The notes under the pieces were generated by a model. The model saw only the letters and a program-made list of their open reading frames with translations, had not been told where the DNA came from and searched no databases. Shown piece after piece: positions 19,831 through 28,847 of a DNA stretch of 64,000 nucleotides. How positions within the stretch are numbered: the stretch's first letter is position 1; each line of letters begins with the position of its first letter. The translations under genes and the position numbers were made by a program. Source of the DNA: Stentor roeselii. Taxonomy: Eukaryota > Ciliophora > Heterotrichea > Heterotrichida > Stentoridae. The DNA lies in contig RSEH01000134.1 of the NCBI GenBank assembly GCA_006503475.1, forward strand, positions 1 to 64,000, given 5' to 3'.

Positions 19831-22800
19831 ATGTTTGAATTTCAAATACTTCGTTATGAAGGACTGGAAAACCCTGAAGAACTGCTGGTTGAATTATCAA
19901 GTTCAGACAACCCTGACCAGATCCAAACAATATGCCATCAAGACTTCAACTTCAAAGACGAGTCGACTTCGGAGTGTGAAAATGCTGAATCTTTAATTTC
20001 AATCCCAAGTCCAGGTCTTCTTTCAATACTTCTTTACAAACAAGGTCAAGAATTCGGGGTTTTCCTCAACAGTGACCTGCTGTTGGACATCAGAACTGCA
20101 GAGTTTTTACCTCTTTTCTCACCCGCCAGAGAAATTGAAAGTCTAGAAGAAGACTCGCCGATAAGAGTCCTGGTTGCTGTCCAAAAGACTGAAGAAGACA
20201 CTTCGAATTTCTTCACTCAGTTCAGTTTTTACCTTTATCGACAATATTCAGATCTCAGGAAAACCTCGAATATTGAAAGTCAGGAATTCATGAAAAAACT
20301 TAGAAATCAAGAGTTTGAATTATTAAAAGCTCAAAATGATTTTAATGTTTTCAGAGCTTTTCAAGAAGAAAAGGTGCAGATGTTAGAAAGTTCACATCAA
20401 CAAGATATGATTGTGAGGAATAACATGGAAGCTGTTGTTAGTGATCTGGAAGCTCAGAATTTTAATTTTGAGCAGGAATGTCAAAGATTGAGTAAAAAAG
20501 TAGAAATTTTTACGAATGTTGTTAGTTGTCTTTATGAAGAAAAGGAAAAAATGCAGGGATTTAATGATGTTTGTTTAGATGAGTTTCAAGGGAAAATTAT
20601 GGAATTGGTTGGAGTCGTTGAAGAATCTCAGAAGGAAAAACTTCAGAAAGAAAATTTCATCAAAAAGCTCCAGTTTGAAAAAAAAATGCTTGAACAGAGC
20701 TTGACCCTTGAAAAACTCAGAAATCAAGGAAAAAATGCAAGAGAAAACTTTTACCTGATTTTCAAAGATTTCCTAAACAAGGAAACTTCTGGATCACTTG
20801 AAAAAATCGTTGAAAAATTAGAACTTTTAATTAAAAAACTCATAAAAAAAAACACGAAATATTCTGTAAAAATTGAAGAACTTGAAGGAAAAATCATGGA
20901 AACTCAAAAGGATTACAAAAATCTTGAAAGCTCTTTAAGCGAGAAGATCTTGAATAAAAGTGAAAAAAAGAGAGGAATAAAGCAAAACCTCAGCCAAATC
21001 CAAGAAAAACTCCAAAAAAAACAGCAAAAAATTCTAATCTTAAAACAAAATTTTTCAGCAGAAATCTCAAAAAACGCTAAAGAACAAGAAAACCTGAAAA
21101 ATATTTTCACTGCTGAGAAAAAAGATCTTTTGACAGAAATCCAGTCTTTAAAAACTCACTTCGAATGTGAAAAGTCTTCTCTGATCATCAAGCATCAAAA
21201 AGACTTGAAAGACCTGGAAGTGACTTGTCAAAGGACTAAAGATGATTTCGATAAGGATAAAAAGGAACTCGTTGAAGACTGCAACAAAAAAATCATTCAA
21301 CTTAATAAAAAACATGAAAATGAGAAGAAAAAAATTGTTGAAGATCATGAAACCAGTTTAAATAATCTTCGCAGTTCTTTTAACCAGGAAAAAAAGAAGA
21401 TTCTTGAAGAAAAACTTGAAGAAAGCCGTGAAAATGAACGAGTCTTGAATCAAATCAAGTCAAAGTTCGAAGCAGACAGAAAAAAAATGGTCGCCGATCA
21501 AAACGACCTGGTCACTGAGCATGAAAAAGTTTTAAACCAAATAAAAGTAAAATTCGAAACAGACAACAAAAAATATCTGAATGAAAAAAACGAGATGATT
21601 GCAGAACATGAAAAAAACATAAAACAGCTCATTTTTGACTTCGAATCAACAAAATCTCGACTTTTGAAAGAAAAAAACGAGATTATTACTGAAAACTCCA
21701 AAAATCTCGCTGCTCTCATTGAAAAGTTCGAGTTGGAAAAAAAGACCACAAGCCAAGCACGACAAGAAGAAGTAAACCAATACGAAAAAACGATAAAAAC
21801 TCTAAAAACTCAGAAAGACGTTGAAAAACAGAAGTTTTTATCAGAAATCGAAGAAATCAAGCAAGTCCATGCAGTAGCTCTACACTCCAACACCCTATCC
21901 CTTCAATCAGAGTACAAAAAACAACTAGAATCCCAATCCGAGTTCTTTTCTTCTGAGAAATCCCAGCTAATAGCTCATTATGAATCTGAAAAGTCAAGAA
22001 TCACTTCAGAAAACCTTCAAAACTCCAAAAAACTCGAATCTCTTCTGTTAAAAGCGCAAGAAACTCACGAAAGTCAAATGAAATCCTTGAAACTCTCCTT
22101 AGAAGAAAAGCTCGACTTAAAGTCATCAGCTCTTCAAAAGGCCGAAAGCGATTTATCAGAAGAATCTCGTTTAAAATCCGATTTGACTTCAAAACTTTCC
22201 CAAGCCCTTCTAAAAATCGAGAACCTTTCACTCGACCTTCACTCGACCAAGGCCAGTCTCTCCTCAAAGACCTCAGAAAACTCTTCACTCGCCTCAGACC
22301 TTCTCGAAAAGTCGAAAATCATCGAATTCTTGACAGAATCACTAGAAACAGAAAAAAACATTAAAAAGTCTCAGTCAGAAGACTTCAAAACTTACATCGA
22401 AGAACTGAAGTTTTCTTATGAACAAACAATTATCACCTCAAAGCTATCAAATGACGACACTGTTCAAGACCTTCATCAGGAGATCAGAACTTTAAAGTCC
22501 GAACTGGCAACAAGTGAAAAGGACAGAAACTTGAGCAGAGAAAAACTTCAGCAAAGCCAAGAAAACTTCTTGATAAAGATGAAAGTTCTGCAGGATGAAA
22601 ACGCGTTTTTAAGTCTTCAGATCCAACAAAATATTGAAAAAAATCAGGAAGATCTCGCTTTTAGTCAGAAAAAATTTGAAAATTTTAAAGTGGTTACTGA
22701 AAAACAACAGGAACTTGCTTTGCAGGAAGCGGAACTTATTAGGGATCAGCTCAGTCAAGAAATAAAACATTTGAGTCGCCAGATTCAGTCGATAAATGAT

Positions 22801-23094
22801 TTGAGATTGAGAGAAAATGAGAATAGTGCTCAGATCATTAAGGATATCAAGGAAAATATGGAGATTGTCTTGAGGAATACCACTGATCATTATGAGAGTA
22901 AAATCGCTGAATTGAATAAAGAGATTCTTGCCATGCAGAGCTCAATGGACTCACTTTCTTTGCAGTGCGATAAGAAAATCAAGGAATGCAACAGGTCTTT
23001 TAAAGAAATGACCATCACCAAAATTATTAGTTCTACTGAGTTGGCGGAAAATGTTTATCCTGCTAGTTCACCTATGAGGTCACCATTTCAATAA
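19831..23094 (+). CDS. Long coiled-coil protein with N-terminal beta-rich (C2-like) domain
   Basis: 1087 codons from ATG to TAA. The first 150 residues are beta-rich with alternating hydrophobics and could be a C2-type domain, though calcium ligands are not clear. From about residue 150 to the end the chain is almost continuous coiled coil. Between about residues 500 and 640 a unit of about 28 residues recurs, seen as LNQIKSKFEADRKKM, LNQIKVKFETDNKKY and IKQLIFDFESTKSRL. The C-terminus is non-helical (YPASSPMRSPFQ). Heterotrich cortical and basal-body cytoskeletons use many such proteins, so a structural role is likely, but no orthologue can be named. Confidence 0.85.
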   Translation: MFEFQILRYEGLENPEELLVELSSSDNPDQIQTICHQDFNFKDESTSECENAESLISIPSPGLLSILLYKQGQEFGVFLNSDLLLDIRTAEFLPLFSPAREIESLEEDSPIRVLVAVQKTEEDTSNFFTQFSFYLYRQYSDLRKTSNIESQEFMKKLRNQEFELLKAQNDFNVFRAFQEEKVQMLESSHQQDMIVRNNMEAVVSDLEAQNFNFEQECQRLSKKVEIFTNVVSCLYEEKEKMQGFNDVCLDEFQGKIMELVGVVEESQKEKLQKENFIKKLQFEKKMLEQSLTLEKLRNQGKNARENFYLIFKDFLNKETSGSLEKIVEKLELLIKKLIKKNTKYSVKIEELEGKIMETQKDYKNLESSLSEKILNKSEKKRGIKQNLSQIQEKLQKKQQKILILKQNFSAEISKNAKEQENLKNIFTAEKKDLLTEIQSLKTHFECEKSSLIIKHQKDLKDLEVTCQRTKDDFDKDKKELVEDCNKKIIQLNKKHENEKKKIVEDHETSLNNLRSSFNQEKKKILEEKLEESRENERVLNQIKSKFEADRKKMVADQNDLVTEHEKVLNQIKVKFETDNKKYLNEKNEMIAEHEKNIKQLIFDFESTKSRLLKEKNEIITENSKNLAALIEKFELEKKTTSQARQEEVNQYEKTIKTLKTQKDVEKQKFLSEIEEIKQVHAVALHSNTLSLQSEYKKQLESQSEFFSSEKSQLIAHYESEKSRITSENLQNSKKLESLLLKAQETHESQMKSLKLSLEEKLDLKSSALQKAESDLSEESRLKSDLTSKLSQALLKIENLSLDLHSTKASLSSKTSENSSLASDLLEKSKIIEFLTESLETEKNIKKSQSEDFKTYIEELKFSYEQTIITSKLSNDDTVQDLHQEIRTLKSELATSEKDRNLSREKLQQSQENFLIKMKVLQDENAFLSLQIQQNIEKNQEDLAFSQKKFENFKVVTEKQQELALQEAELIRDQLSQEIKHLSRQIQSINDLRLRENENSAQIIKDIKENMEIVLRNTTDHYESKIAELNKEILAMQSSMDSLSLQCDKKIKECNRSFKEMTITKIISSTELAENVYPASSPMRSPFQ

Positions 23095-23578
23095 TAATGT
23101 AATAAGTTATCGGTTTTTAGATATAGTTATCAGAGAATTGATGATATTTTGAAGACTTTTCGAGGATTAACTGGATGTTTAAGTCTTTGGAGTTTAGAGT
23201 TTGAGAATTTGGAGATATTTAATTGGATCATTTGGATCTTCAAGGTATAAGGATATTGTCTTTAGACTTTAGATCTCAACCCACACAGCATCAATCTAAA
23301 GACTGGCTGTAACTAACAAGGATGAATTATCTCAAGTTTTAATTTCGATAGTTTCCCGCAGATATTCAATTCTACATCCCCCAAATTACCGAAACATCAA
23401 AAGACCTACATTAGAGCAGCTTTAGCAAATCCATGAATTTCTTCAGATGATTAAAACCCAATGTCAATCCCTAAGCTTTCAGTAGAAGATTCTAAACCAA
23501 AAACTAAAAAATTCATATTAGTGAATCCTAGCCACCTAATCGTGATATCCTCTAATATTTGATAGGTTAGAATCTAAG
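23095..23578. other. Spacer with abrupt strand-composition flip
   Basis: About 480 bases, no gene. Until about 23265 the plus strand is G/T-rich and C-poor (3' flank of the coiled-coil gene). After that it is A/C-rich and G-poor (5' flank of the FAR1-type gene). The flip likely separates the two transcription units. Confidence 0.5.
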
Positions 23579-24511
23579 ATGAACTGGTACAGCCAATCCC
23601 CACCATATAGCAGCGGAAGTGAAATGATGAGTCAATTCCCATCATTTGACATGACTTCAGCGCAAGCTTTGACAAGCATCATAGACAACGTGAACAGTTT
23701 GATTTCAATACTTCGAGATCCATCAGACACGACATGCCTTCGAACCGGTAAGATTCACTCAGATTTATCCAAACAAGAATACGAAAAAATGAGCAGACAT
23801 ATTTCAGAAGCAGCTCGAGCCCTCAATAAAATCGCCTTCGACTACAAGGTGGTCTCGCCCGTCTTCCTCTCTCCCCTGCAACTCAAATTAGAAGATGACC
23901 GAAAAATCAACACGCCACAGACTAGTTACCTTGTTTCCTCCTTCAAAGAAGTAAAAGATGAACTTAGTCCTTATCTTTACCACTCCAAAGAAAAAATAGA
24001 ACCCAATATCGACAATGAATGTATCGCAATTGGCAGAAGTTTTGAGACCCTTGAAGAAGCCGCTAATGTCTTTGAACAATACGCTGTTCGATGTGGGTTT
24101 AACACTTGCAAAGGGAATAGTAAGAAAGATGTTTACCAGGAATTTGCTTGTTCTGCACGTGGTAAGGTCAGAATGAGGAAAATTTCAGACCAGAGTAAGC
24201 AAAGAAATAGAAAAAGTATTAAAAAGATGTGCAAGTGTCACATTATTTTAAGGAAAAAAGATGAACTTTGGGTTGTTACTACGAGAAAACTTCATCATAC
24301 TCATGAATTGTTGACTCATGATGAAATTAAAAAAACTGCGAAGAATAGGTTTATACCTGAAGAGTATCAAAGGAAAGCTCTTGAACTTTATAATGCGGGA
24401 GAAGCTCCTGCGAAAATTCAGTATCGCTTTGAGTCGGAACTTCTGGATAAATGCACCTGGTCGATGAAGGATTTATACAACATGCTTTATAAATACAAAG
24501 ACAGCAATTAA
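23579..24511 (+). CDS. FAR1-type DNA-binding domain protein
   Basis: 310 codons from ATG to a run of three TAA codons. Residues about 145-240 match the FAR1/WRKY-GCM1 zinc fold: FETLEEAANVFEQYAVRCGF, then EFACSARGKV, the CKC pair, LWVVTTRKLHHTHEL with the closing His residues. FAR1 domains come from Mutator-like transposases and act as sequence-specific DNA binders in plants. Here there is no transposase core or SWIM finger, so this is a stand-alone, domesticated-looking DNA-binding protein, probably a nuclear regulator. The N-terminal 140 residues are partly helical. The next gene starts 7 nt after the stop. Confidence 0.82.
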   Translation: MNWYSQSPPYSSGSEMMSQFPSFDMTSAQALTSIIDNVNSLISILRDPSDTTCLRTGKIHSDLSKQEYEKMSRHISEAARALNKIAFDYKVVSPVFLSPLQLKLEDDRKINTPQTSYLVSSFKEVKDELSPYLYHSKEKIEPNIDNECIAIGRSFETLEEAANVFEQYAVRCGFNTCKGNSKKDVYQEFACSARGKVRMRKISDQSKQRNRKSIKKMCKCHIILRKKDELWVVTTRKLHHTHELLTHDEIKKTAKNRFIPEEYQRKALELYNAGEAPAKIQYRFESELLDKCTWSMKDLYNMLYKYKDSN

Positions 24512-24518
24512 TAATAAT

Positions 24519-27500
24519 ATGATTAAAAATTACCCGAATCAGAGCAAAACACCTACTGCTTTGATTGTTGGAAAGAAAATCGTCCCTGAGCAGCCGGTCT
24601 TTTCGTATGATGATGAAAAACCTCCTCCCTTCCAGATTTTCGTCAAAAAGAAAAAACTCGAAAAATCGCCTCCCGCTAATGATTCAAAACCATTGAGAAA
24701 AAAGTTAAAGTCCGCCTGTACCCGTCTTCCCCCAAAGCACCCAGAAAAAGAAAACAAAAAGCCACCTCAAAAGCCAGCAGTTCCGCGGTCGAAGCCGGCA
24801 GCAAACAAGTCCTTTTCAAAGCCGAAGTCAGTAAAAAAGGAAATTTTAAAAGATTCAGAAAGGCCGGGGACGGGTTTGAAGTCAGTCTCTCCAAACATCG
24901 AAGCAATAATAAAAAAATCTCTGAAAAAAGAACTAAAGCAAAAGATAAGAAAAGAGAAAGAAAAGAGAGGCCTCCAAGAAATCCGAATAATGAAAAAGCA
25001 AGAAATCATCGCACGTGACCAGCAGATAAGAGAAGACAACTCAAGAGCGAAGCAGGTGAAGTTCCACCCGAAGTACAACTGGGGAGTTGACCAGAGCCGC
25101 CTCCAGGACCGGAGAAGAAGCGAAAAAGACGCCCCTCGACGTCCGAAGTCCTCAGAAAGGGTCAGGACTTGCCTTGACACAATAAAAGAAATCCAGATGG
25201 AACTCGGTGTTTCTCATTTCCGCTCTAGAAGTCTCAGCAATAAACCTGAAACTTCAAATGTCTTTAAAAATCCCAGTTCACATGATAGAAGCCTTGTCAA
25301 CGCCTCTCAGGTCAGAGCTTTCATGAAAAAACAAGAACTTTGCAGAAAACAACAAAAAATCTATGAAAATCTGCAGAAATTCGCTGAAGAGTCTAGAAGA
25401 AGAGCTCAACTTAACAAGTTGCAAACTGTTGCGAAAGTTAAGAAAAGGGGGAAAAAAACTAGGAAAGTAAAGAAAAAACTTTTTAAACAAGCTTATAAGT
25501 TCGTTATCAAGGAAGAGTCTTTAGAAGATCAGAAAAGTCTTAGTTTTGTTTACGACTCGAACAGGAAAGAATCTGACCAACTTGACCTGAAAATCCCTGA
25601 CATGTCGAAAATCAGTAAAAATTCTCAATTTGCTAAATCAAGTGACTCAGATTTTTACAAGTCGAGTGAAGAAGACGTTTTCGATGCGGAAGAAGAAGAG
25701 ATCAAATTTTACGCTGCTTCGAAAATACAGGCTTGTATTCGAGGATTTCTTGTTAGAAGACGACTTTTAAGAGAGGATGACTTCGACTCGATAGATGATC
25801 AAGTCAAGAACATCACTGAAGGGCTCAAGGACCAAACTGCTAAAAAAGGTAAAAAATCTTTAAAACTTGACCTTCCCAGTGAAAGTGATGACTTCAGCTT
25901 ACCTGAAAGTGAAGATTTTAGTGAAAAATCTTATCAAATTCAACCTGTTCCTAATGCTGAAGATGAACTCAAAAGGCAGGTCATTTGGAGAGAGGCTCAA
26001 ATGATTAGTCTTGAAAGTCTTCGGAAAAAAGAAATCAGAGACATGCAGATCATTGCGGAAAAAGTAGGAAAAGCTGATGAACTTGGAGATATGCTCAGTT
26101 CTATGGTTGTTAAGAGGTATGATCAGATTTCTGAACTTTTTCAGCAGAACTTGAAGGAAGTTCAGAATAAACTTGAAGAAGATCTTAATACTGAAGAACG
26201 AGAAAGACTTAAGGAAAATTTGGATGAAAAAAGAGAAGAGTTTTCTAGGATGATTGATGAGGATGCTTTGGATAACTATGAAGATGATATGGAATTTAAT
26301 GACTATTATGATGAGTCTAGTCTTGAAAATAGGCCTGTGATCTACAAGCCAAAAAGCCAAGACCTAAAAACCCTCGAACCAGAACCAAGCCTAGAAAACT
26401 TCCAAGACTATCCGTTAGAAAGCGACCCATCCTCCTCAGACCATCCAGAAATCCTCAACTCATCACTCGACGAATCAGAAGTTCAAAGCAATTCCTTCAC
26501 AAACCAAAATCAAATTTCCTACATATCCCAACCCACAAATCCCCCAACTCTAGAAAATTTGATTCCAGAGGCAAAATTTTTCAATTCCTCATCAAGCGAT
26601 TCAGAAGAGATGGAGCAAATCAGCATAATGAACCCATCACCTGAAAAGCCTTCACAAAAGTACCGTCCTGACACATCTTCTGAAGAGACTTCGATTGACT
26701 TAAGGAAAGAGTCCTTCATTCTAAGCCAAGTCACCGAAGGTCCTTCATTAACGCCTGACTACATCCCCTGCAGGCCTCAAGCGCCTTTGGAGTACTTTCC
26801 AGGTGAGTTCGTCGAATCATCTCCTGAACTTCAACCCGACGACAGAAGCTTTCCCGAAGTCGACTTGACCCCTGAGCTTGTCATTCTTTTAGCGGACTCT
26901 ATTCTTTTCGCGCTTATCGACAAGATAAATTTTTCCGAGTTCAAAAAAATCTCAGTGTTCCAGTTGGAAGACTCTCCTTCAAGCAGCTCAACTGAATCCT
27001 GCCACATTCAGACTGACGCTATTTCAATCCGTGCGTATGTTGAAGAGATTTTTTTGAGATCTGACTTGAACGACTTGCAAGAACGTCTGAAAGTTCCTTT
27101 GAGGAAGAAGCCTTTAGACGTCTTGGCAAAAATGCAAGAAATTGAAATTGGGACAATGACTGAAGCAGATTTTTTCGTGTTTCCTGATGTTTTGAGGGTG
27201 AATCTTTATATTGATATTGAGAATAGCAGAGAGACTATGACGAGGGAAACCATGGCGAGTGCTTCTTCGAATATGAATCAATTGGCTATTGAAGCTGAGC
27301 ATATTCATAATAAGATGGTCTTTGATGCCACGAATGAAGCCCTGCAGAAGTTCAGGCCTTATGCTCTTCAGGGAGTCCCCATGCCTTGGAGCAATCGCAG
27401 GCAGTGGCCTGGTAATTTAAGGGAAATTCAAAAAGTCATTCAAAGTGTCACTGAGGAAATCGTTGAAAGTAGTCAGGTACAAGCTGGAAAAATCACTAAT

Positions 27501-27710
27501 GATGAAATGCTTATGTCCAATGGTATCGTTGATGAAGAATTGCTTCAGCAGGTTAGAGAAGAAAGACTTGCTTCTATGTTGGCTGATGAGATCATTGAAA
27601 AGGATGAACTTTGGACTTGCTATGAGTTTGAAGAAACACAGGTTAAACTTGACTTGGCGGATATGATCTTAGAATTGCTGGCTGATGAAACTTTGAAGGC
27701 TTTAGATTAA
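24519..27710 (+). CDS. IQ-motif cytoskeletal protein, basic N-terminus and acidic middle
   Basis: 1063 codons from ATG to TAA, beginning only 7 nt after the FAR1-type gene. Residues 1-130 are Pro/Lys-rich and disordered; residues about 130-330 are very basic helices. An IQ motif (AASKIQACIRGFLVRRRLL, about residues 405-423) should bind calmodulin or a light chain. Acidic, Ser-rich linkers and coiled coil follow. The last 80 residues form a compact helical module (DLADMILELLADETL) that faintly recalls the C-terminal module of CEP350/TRM-type microtubule-organising proteins; that similarity is weak. Codon style switches abruptly near 26340, from T/G-ending to C/A-ending codons. A basal body or microtubule role is inferred. 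Confidence 0.8.
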   Translation: MIKNYPNQSKTPTALIVGKKIVPEQPVFSYDDEKPPPFQIFVKKKKLEKSPPANDSKPLRKKLKSACTRLPPKHPEKENKKPPQKPAVPRSKPAANKSFSKPKSVKKEILKDSERPGTGLKSVSPNIEAIIKKSLKKELKQKIRKEKEKRGLQEIRIMKKQEIIARDQQIREDNSRAKQVKFHPKYNWGVDQSRLQDRRRSEKDAPRRPKSSERVRTCLDTIKEIQMELGVSHFRSRSLSNKPETSNVFKNPSSHDRSLVNASQVRAFMKKQELCRKQQKIYENLQKFAEESRRRAQLNKLQTVAKVKKRGKKTRKVKKKLFKQAYKFVIKEESLEDQKSLSFVYDSNRKESDQLDLKIPDMSKISKNSQFAKSSDSDFYKSSEEDVFDAEEEEIKFYAASKIQACIRGFLVRRRLLREDDFDSIDDQVKNITEGLKDQTAKKGKKSLKLDLPSESDDFSLPESEDFSEKSYQIQPVPNAEDELKRQVIWREAQMISLESLRKKEIRDMQIIAEKVGKADELGDMLSSMVVKRYDQISELFQQNLKEVQNKLEEDLNTEERERLKENLDEKREEFSRMIDEDALDNYEDDMEFNDYYDESSLENRPVIYKPKSQDLKTLEPEPSLENFQDYPLESDPSSSDHPEILNSSLDESEVQSNSFTNQNQISYISQPTNPPTLENLIPEAKFFNSSSSDSEEMEQISIMNPSPEKPSQKYRPDTSSEETSIDLRKESFILSQVTEGPSLTPDYIPCRPQAPLEYFPGEFVESSPELQPDDRSFPEVDLTPELVILLADSILFALIDKINFSEFKKISVFQLEDSPSSSSTESCHIQTDAISIRAYVEEIFLRSDLNDLQERLKVPLRKKPLDVLAKMQEIEIGTMTEADFFVFPDVLRVNLYIDIENSRETMTRETMASASSNMNQLAIEAEHIHNKMVFDATNEALQKFRPYALQGVPMPWSNRRQWPGNLREIQKVIQSVTEEIVESSQVQAGKITNDEMLMSNGIVDEELLQQVREERLASMLADEIIEKDELWTCYEFEETQVKLDLADMILELLADETLKALD

Positions 27711-28088
27711 GTTTAATTAATGGAATTTGGAGTAGTTTGAGAAGGTTAAAATGTTAGGGTCTTAACAATTTTAAGTGATTGTGAATTAGTAGACTGAAAG
27801 GAATAATTTAGAATTGACTATGGATGTTTAATTAGGATGTTTTAATTATGGATAATATTAATAATGCCACAATGTGTAAAAAAACAAGTCAAGGTTTACT
27901 ATTTAGACACTAAGTAATAAAGTTCTTCAACTTCCAACAATTACTTAAATATAATCACCTTTGTATAGTCTGTCCAAACTCAACTTTTCCTTAATTTCCA
28001 TAAAATCATAATTTTCCAGCAAATACAAACTTTTCAGATTTCTACTGAGCTTAACTTTAAATAAGTAAAAAATACTTCTAGCTAATAA
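27711..28088. other. Spacer
   Basis: About 380 bases. The first 200 are G/T-rich (3' flank), and from about 27870 the composition turns A/C-rich. No gene or motif recognised beyond these flanks. Confidence 0.45.
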
Positions 28089-28790
28089 ATGGAAGGACAT
28101 AATAAAAGCAAAGCCAGCAAACCTAAGAGGAAATCCTCTTCCCAAAAACTTTTCACTCAACCAACAAATCCTTCTCAATTATCTGATCTTGAGTCTCCCA
28201 GCACAAACCCAGAAGATTTCCTTGATTCTGAGTCAAACGATTTGGACTCTCTTCTGAAATCGAGAGCTTTCAACCTACCAGGCCAAGAAATATTCAACGA
28301 AATCCTTAAAAACAACGAAAAAGAGGGCCGAGGTTATAATAATGGTGAAGACTCTTCAGAGGTTTCAGAAGACTTGAGTCTAGATGAGTATTTTAGGTAC
28401 TTTAAACTGGAAAACGATTCCTTTGAAAGAAATCATCGTCCAAAACACCCTGATATGGCAGGATTCATTGAAATCTTAGAAAATTCTGAATCTCTTGACA
28501 GTCTTTTTGAGCCTAACTCGAATTCTTTAAGTCAAAGTTTCTCATTTGACTCAATTTCTTTTCTTCAAATGAAAAAACTTAGCAATTCAGAGATCCTTGC
28601 GCTGGTCGATATAATTGAAATCTTTAAAATCATGCAAAAGGACGGAAAAGTTTCACTTGAAGAAATAACAATCGCCATGAAAGAAAAGGACTTTTCAGAG
28701 AACTTCAAACAAATTTCATCGATTTTCACTTCAGAGCTGAAAGGTTTCATGTCTTTTCAAGAGTTCTACGAGTTCTGCACCTCCAAGTAA
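28089..28790 (+). CDS. Acidic protein with degenerate EF-hand-like C-terminus
   Basis: 233 codons from ATG to TAA. Residues 1-150 are Ser/Asp/Glu-rich and mostly disordered. The last 70 residues resemble a pair of EF-hands: helix, short loop around QKDGKVSLEEI, helix, then a second half ending in GFMSFQEFYEFC. The first loop keeps D, G and E of a calcium loop but is short; the second lacks clear ligands, so calcium binding is uncertain. It converges on the kinase gene downstream with 57 nt between stop codons. Confidence 0.7.
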   Translation: MEGHNKSKASKPKRKSSSQKLFTQPTNPSQLSDLESPSTNPEDFLDSESNDLDSLLKSRAFNLPGQEIFNEILKNNEKEGRGYNNGEDSSEVSEDLSLDEYFRYFKLENDSFERNHRPKHPDMAGFIEILENSESLDSLFEPNSNSLSQSFSFDSISFLQMKKLSNSEILALVDIIEIFKIMQKDGKVSLEEITIAMKEKDFSENFKQISSIFTSELKGFMSFQEFYEFCTSK

Positions 28791-28847
28791 ATCTTTAAAA
28801 TTCCATATTTTTCATAATTTAAGACTTATGCAAATACATTAATATAC

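Noticed and set aside
23579-24511. FAR1-domain gene as an active Mutator-like transposon
   Set aside because: There is no transposase core, no SWIM finger and no terminal inverted repeats around it; it looks like a stand-alone DNA-binding protein.
24511-24519. FAR1-type and IQ-motif genes as one gene joined by an intron or readthrough
   Set aside because: The first gene ends in three consecutive TAA codons, the second is in another frame with its own ATG, and no GT...AG pair of suitable length spans the joint.
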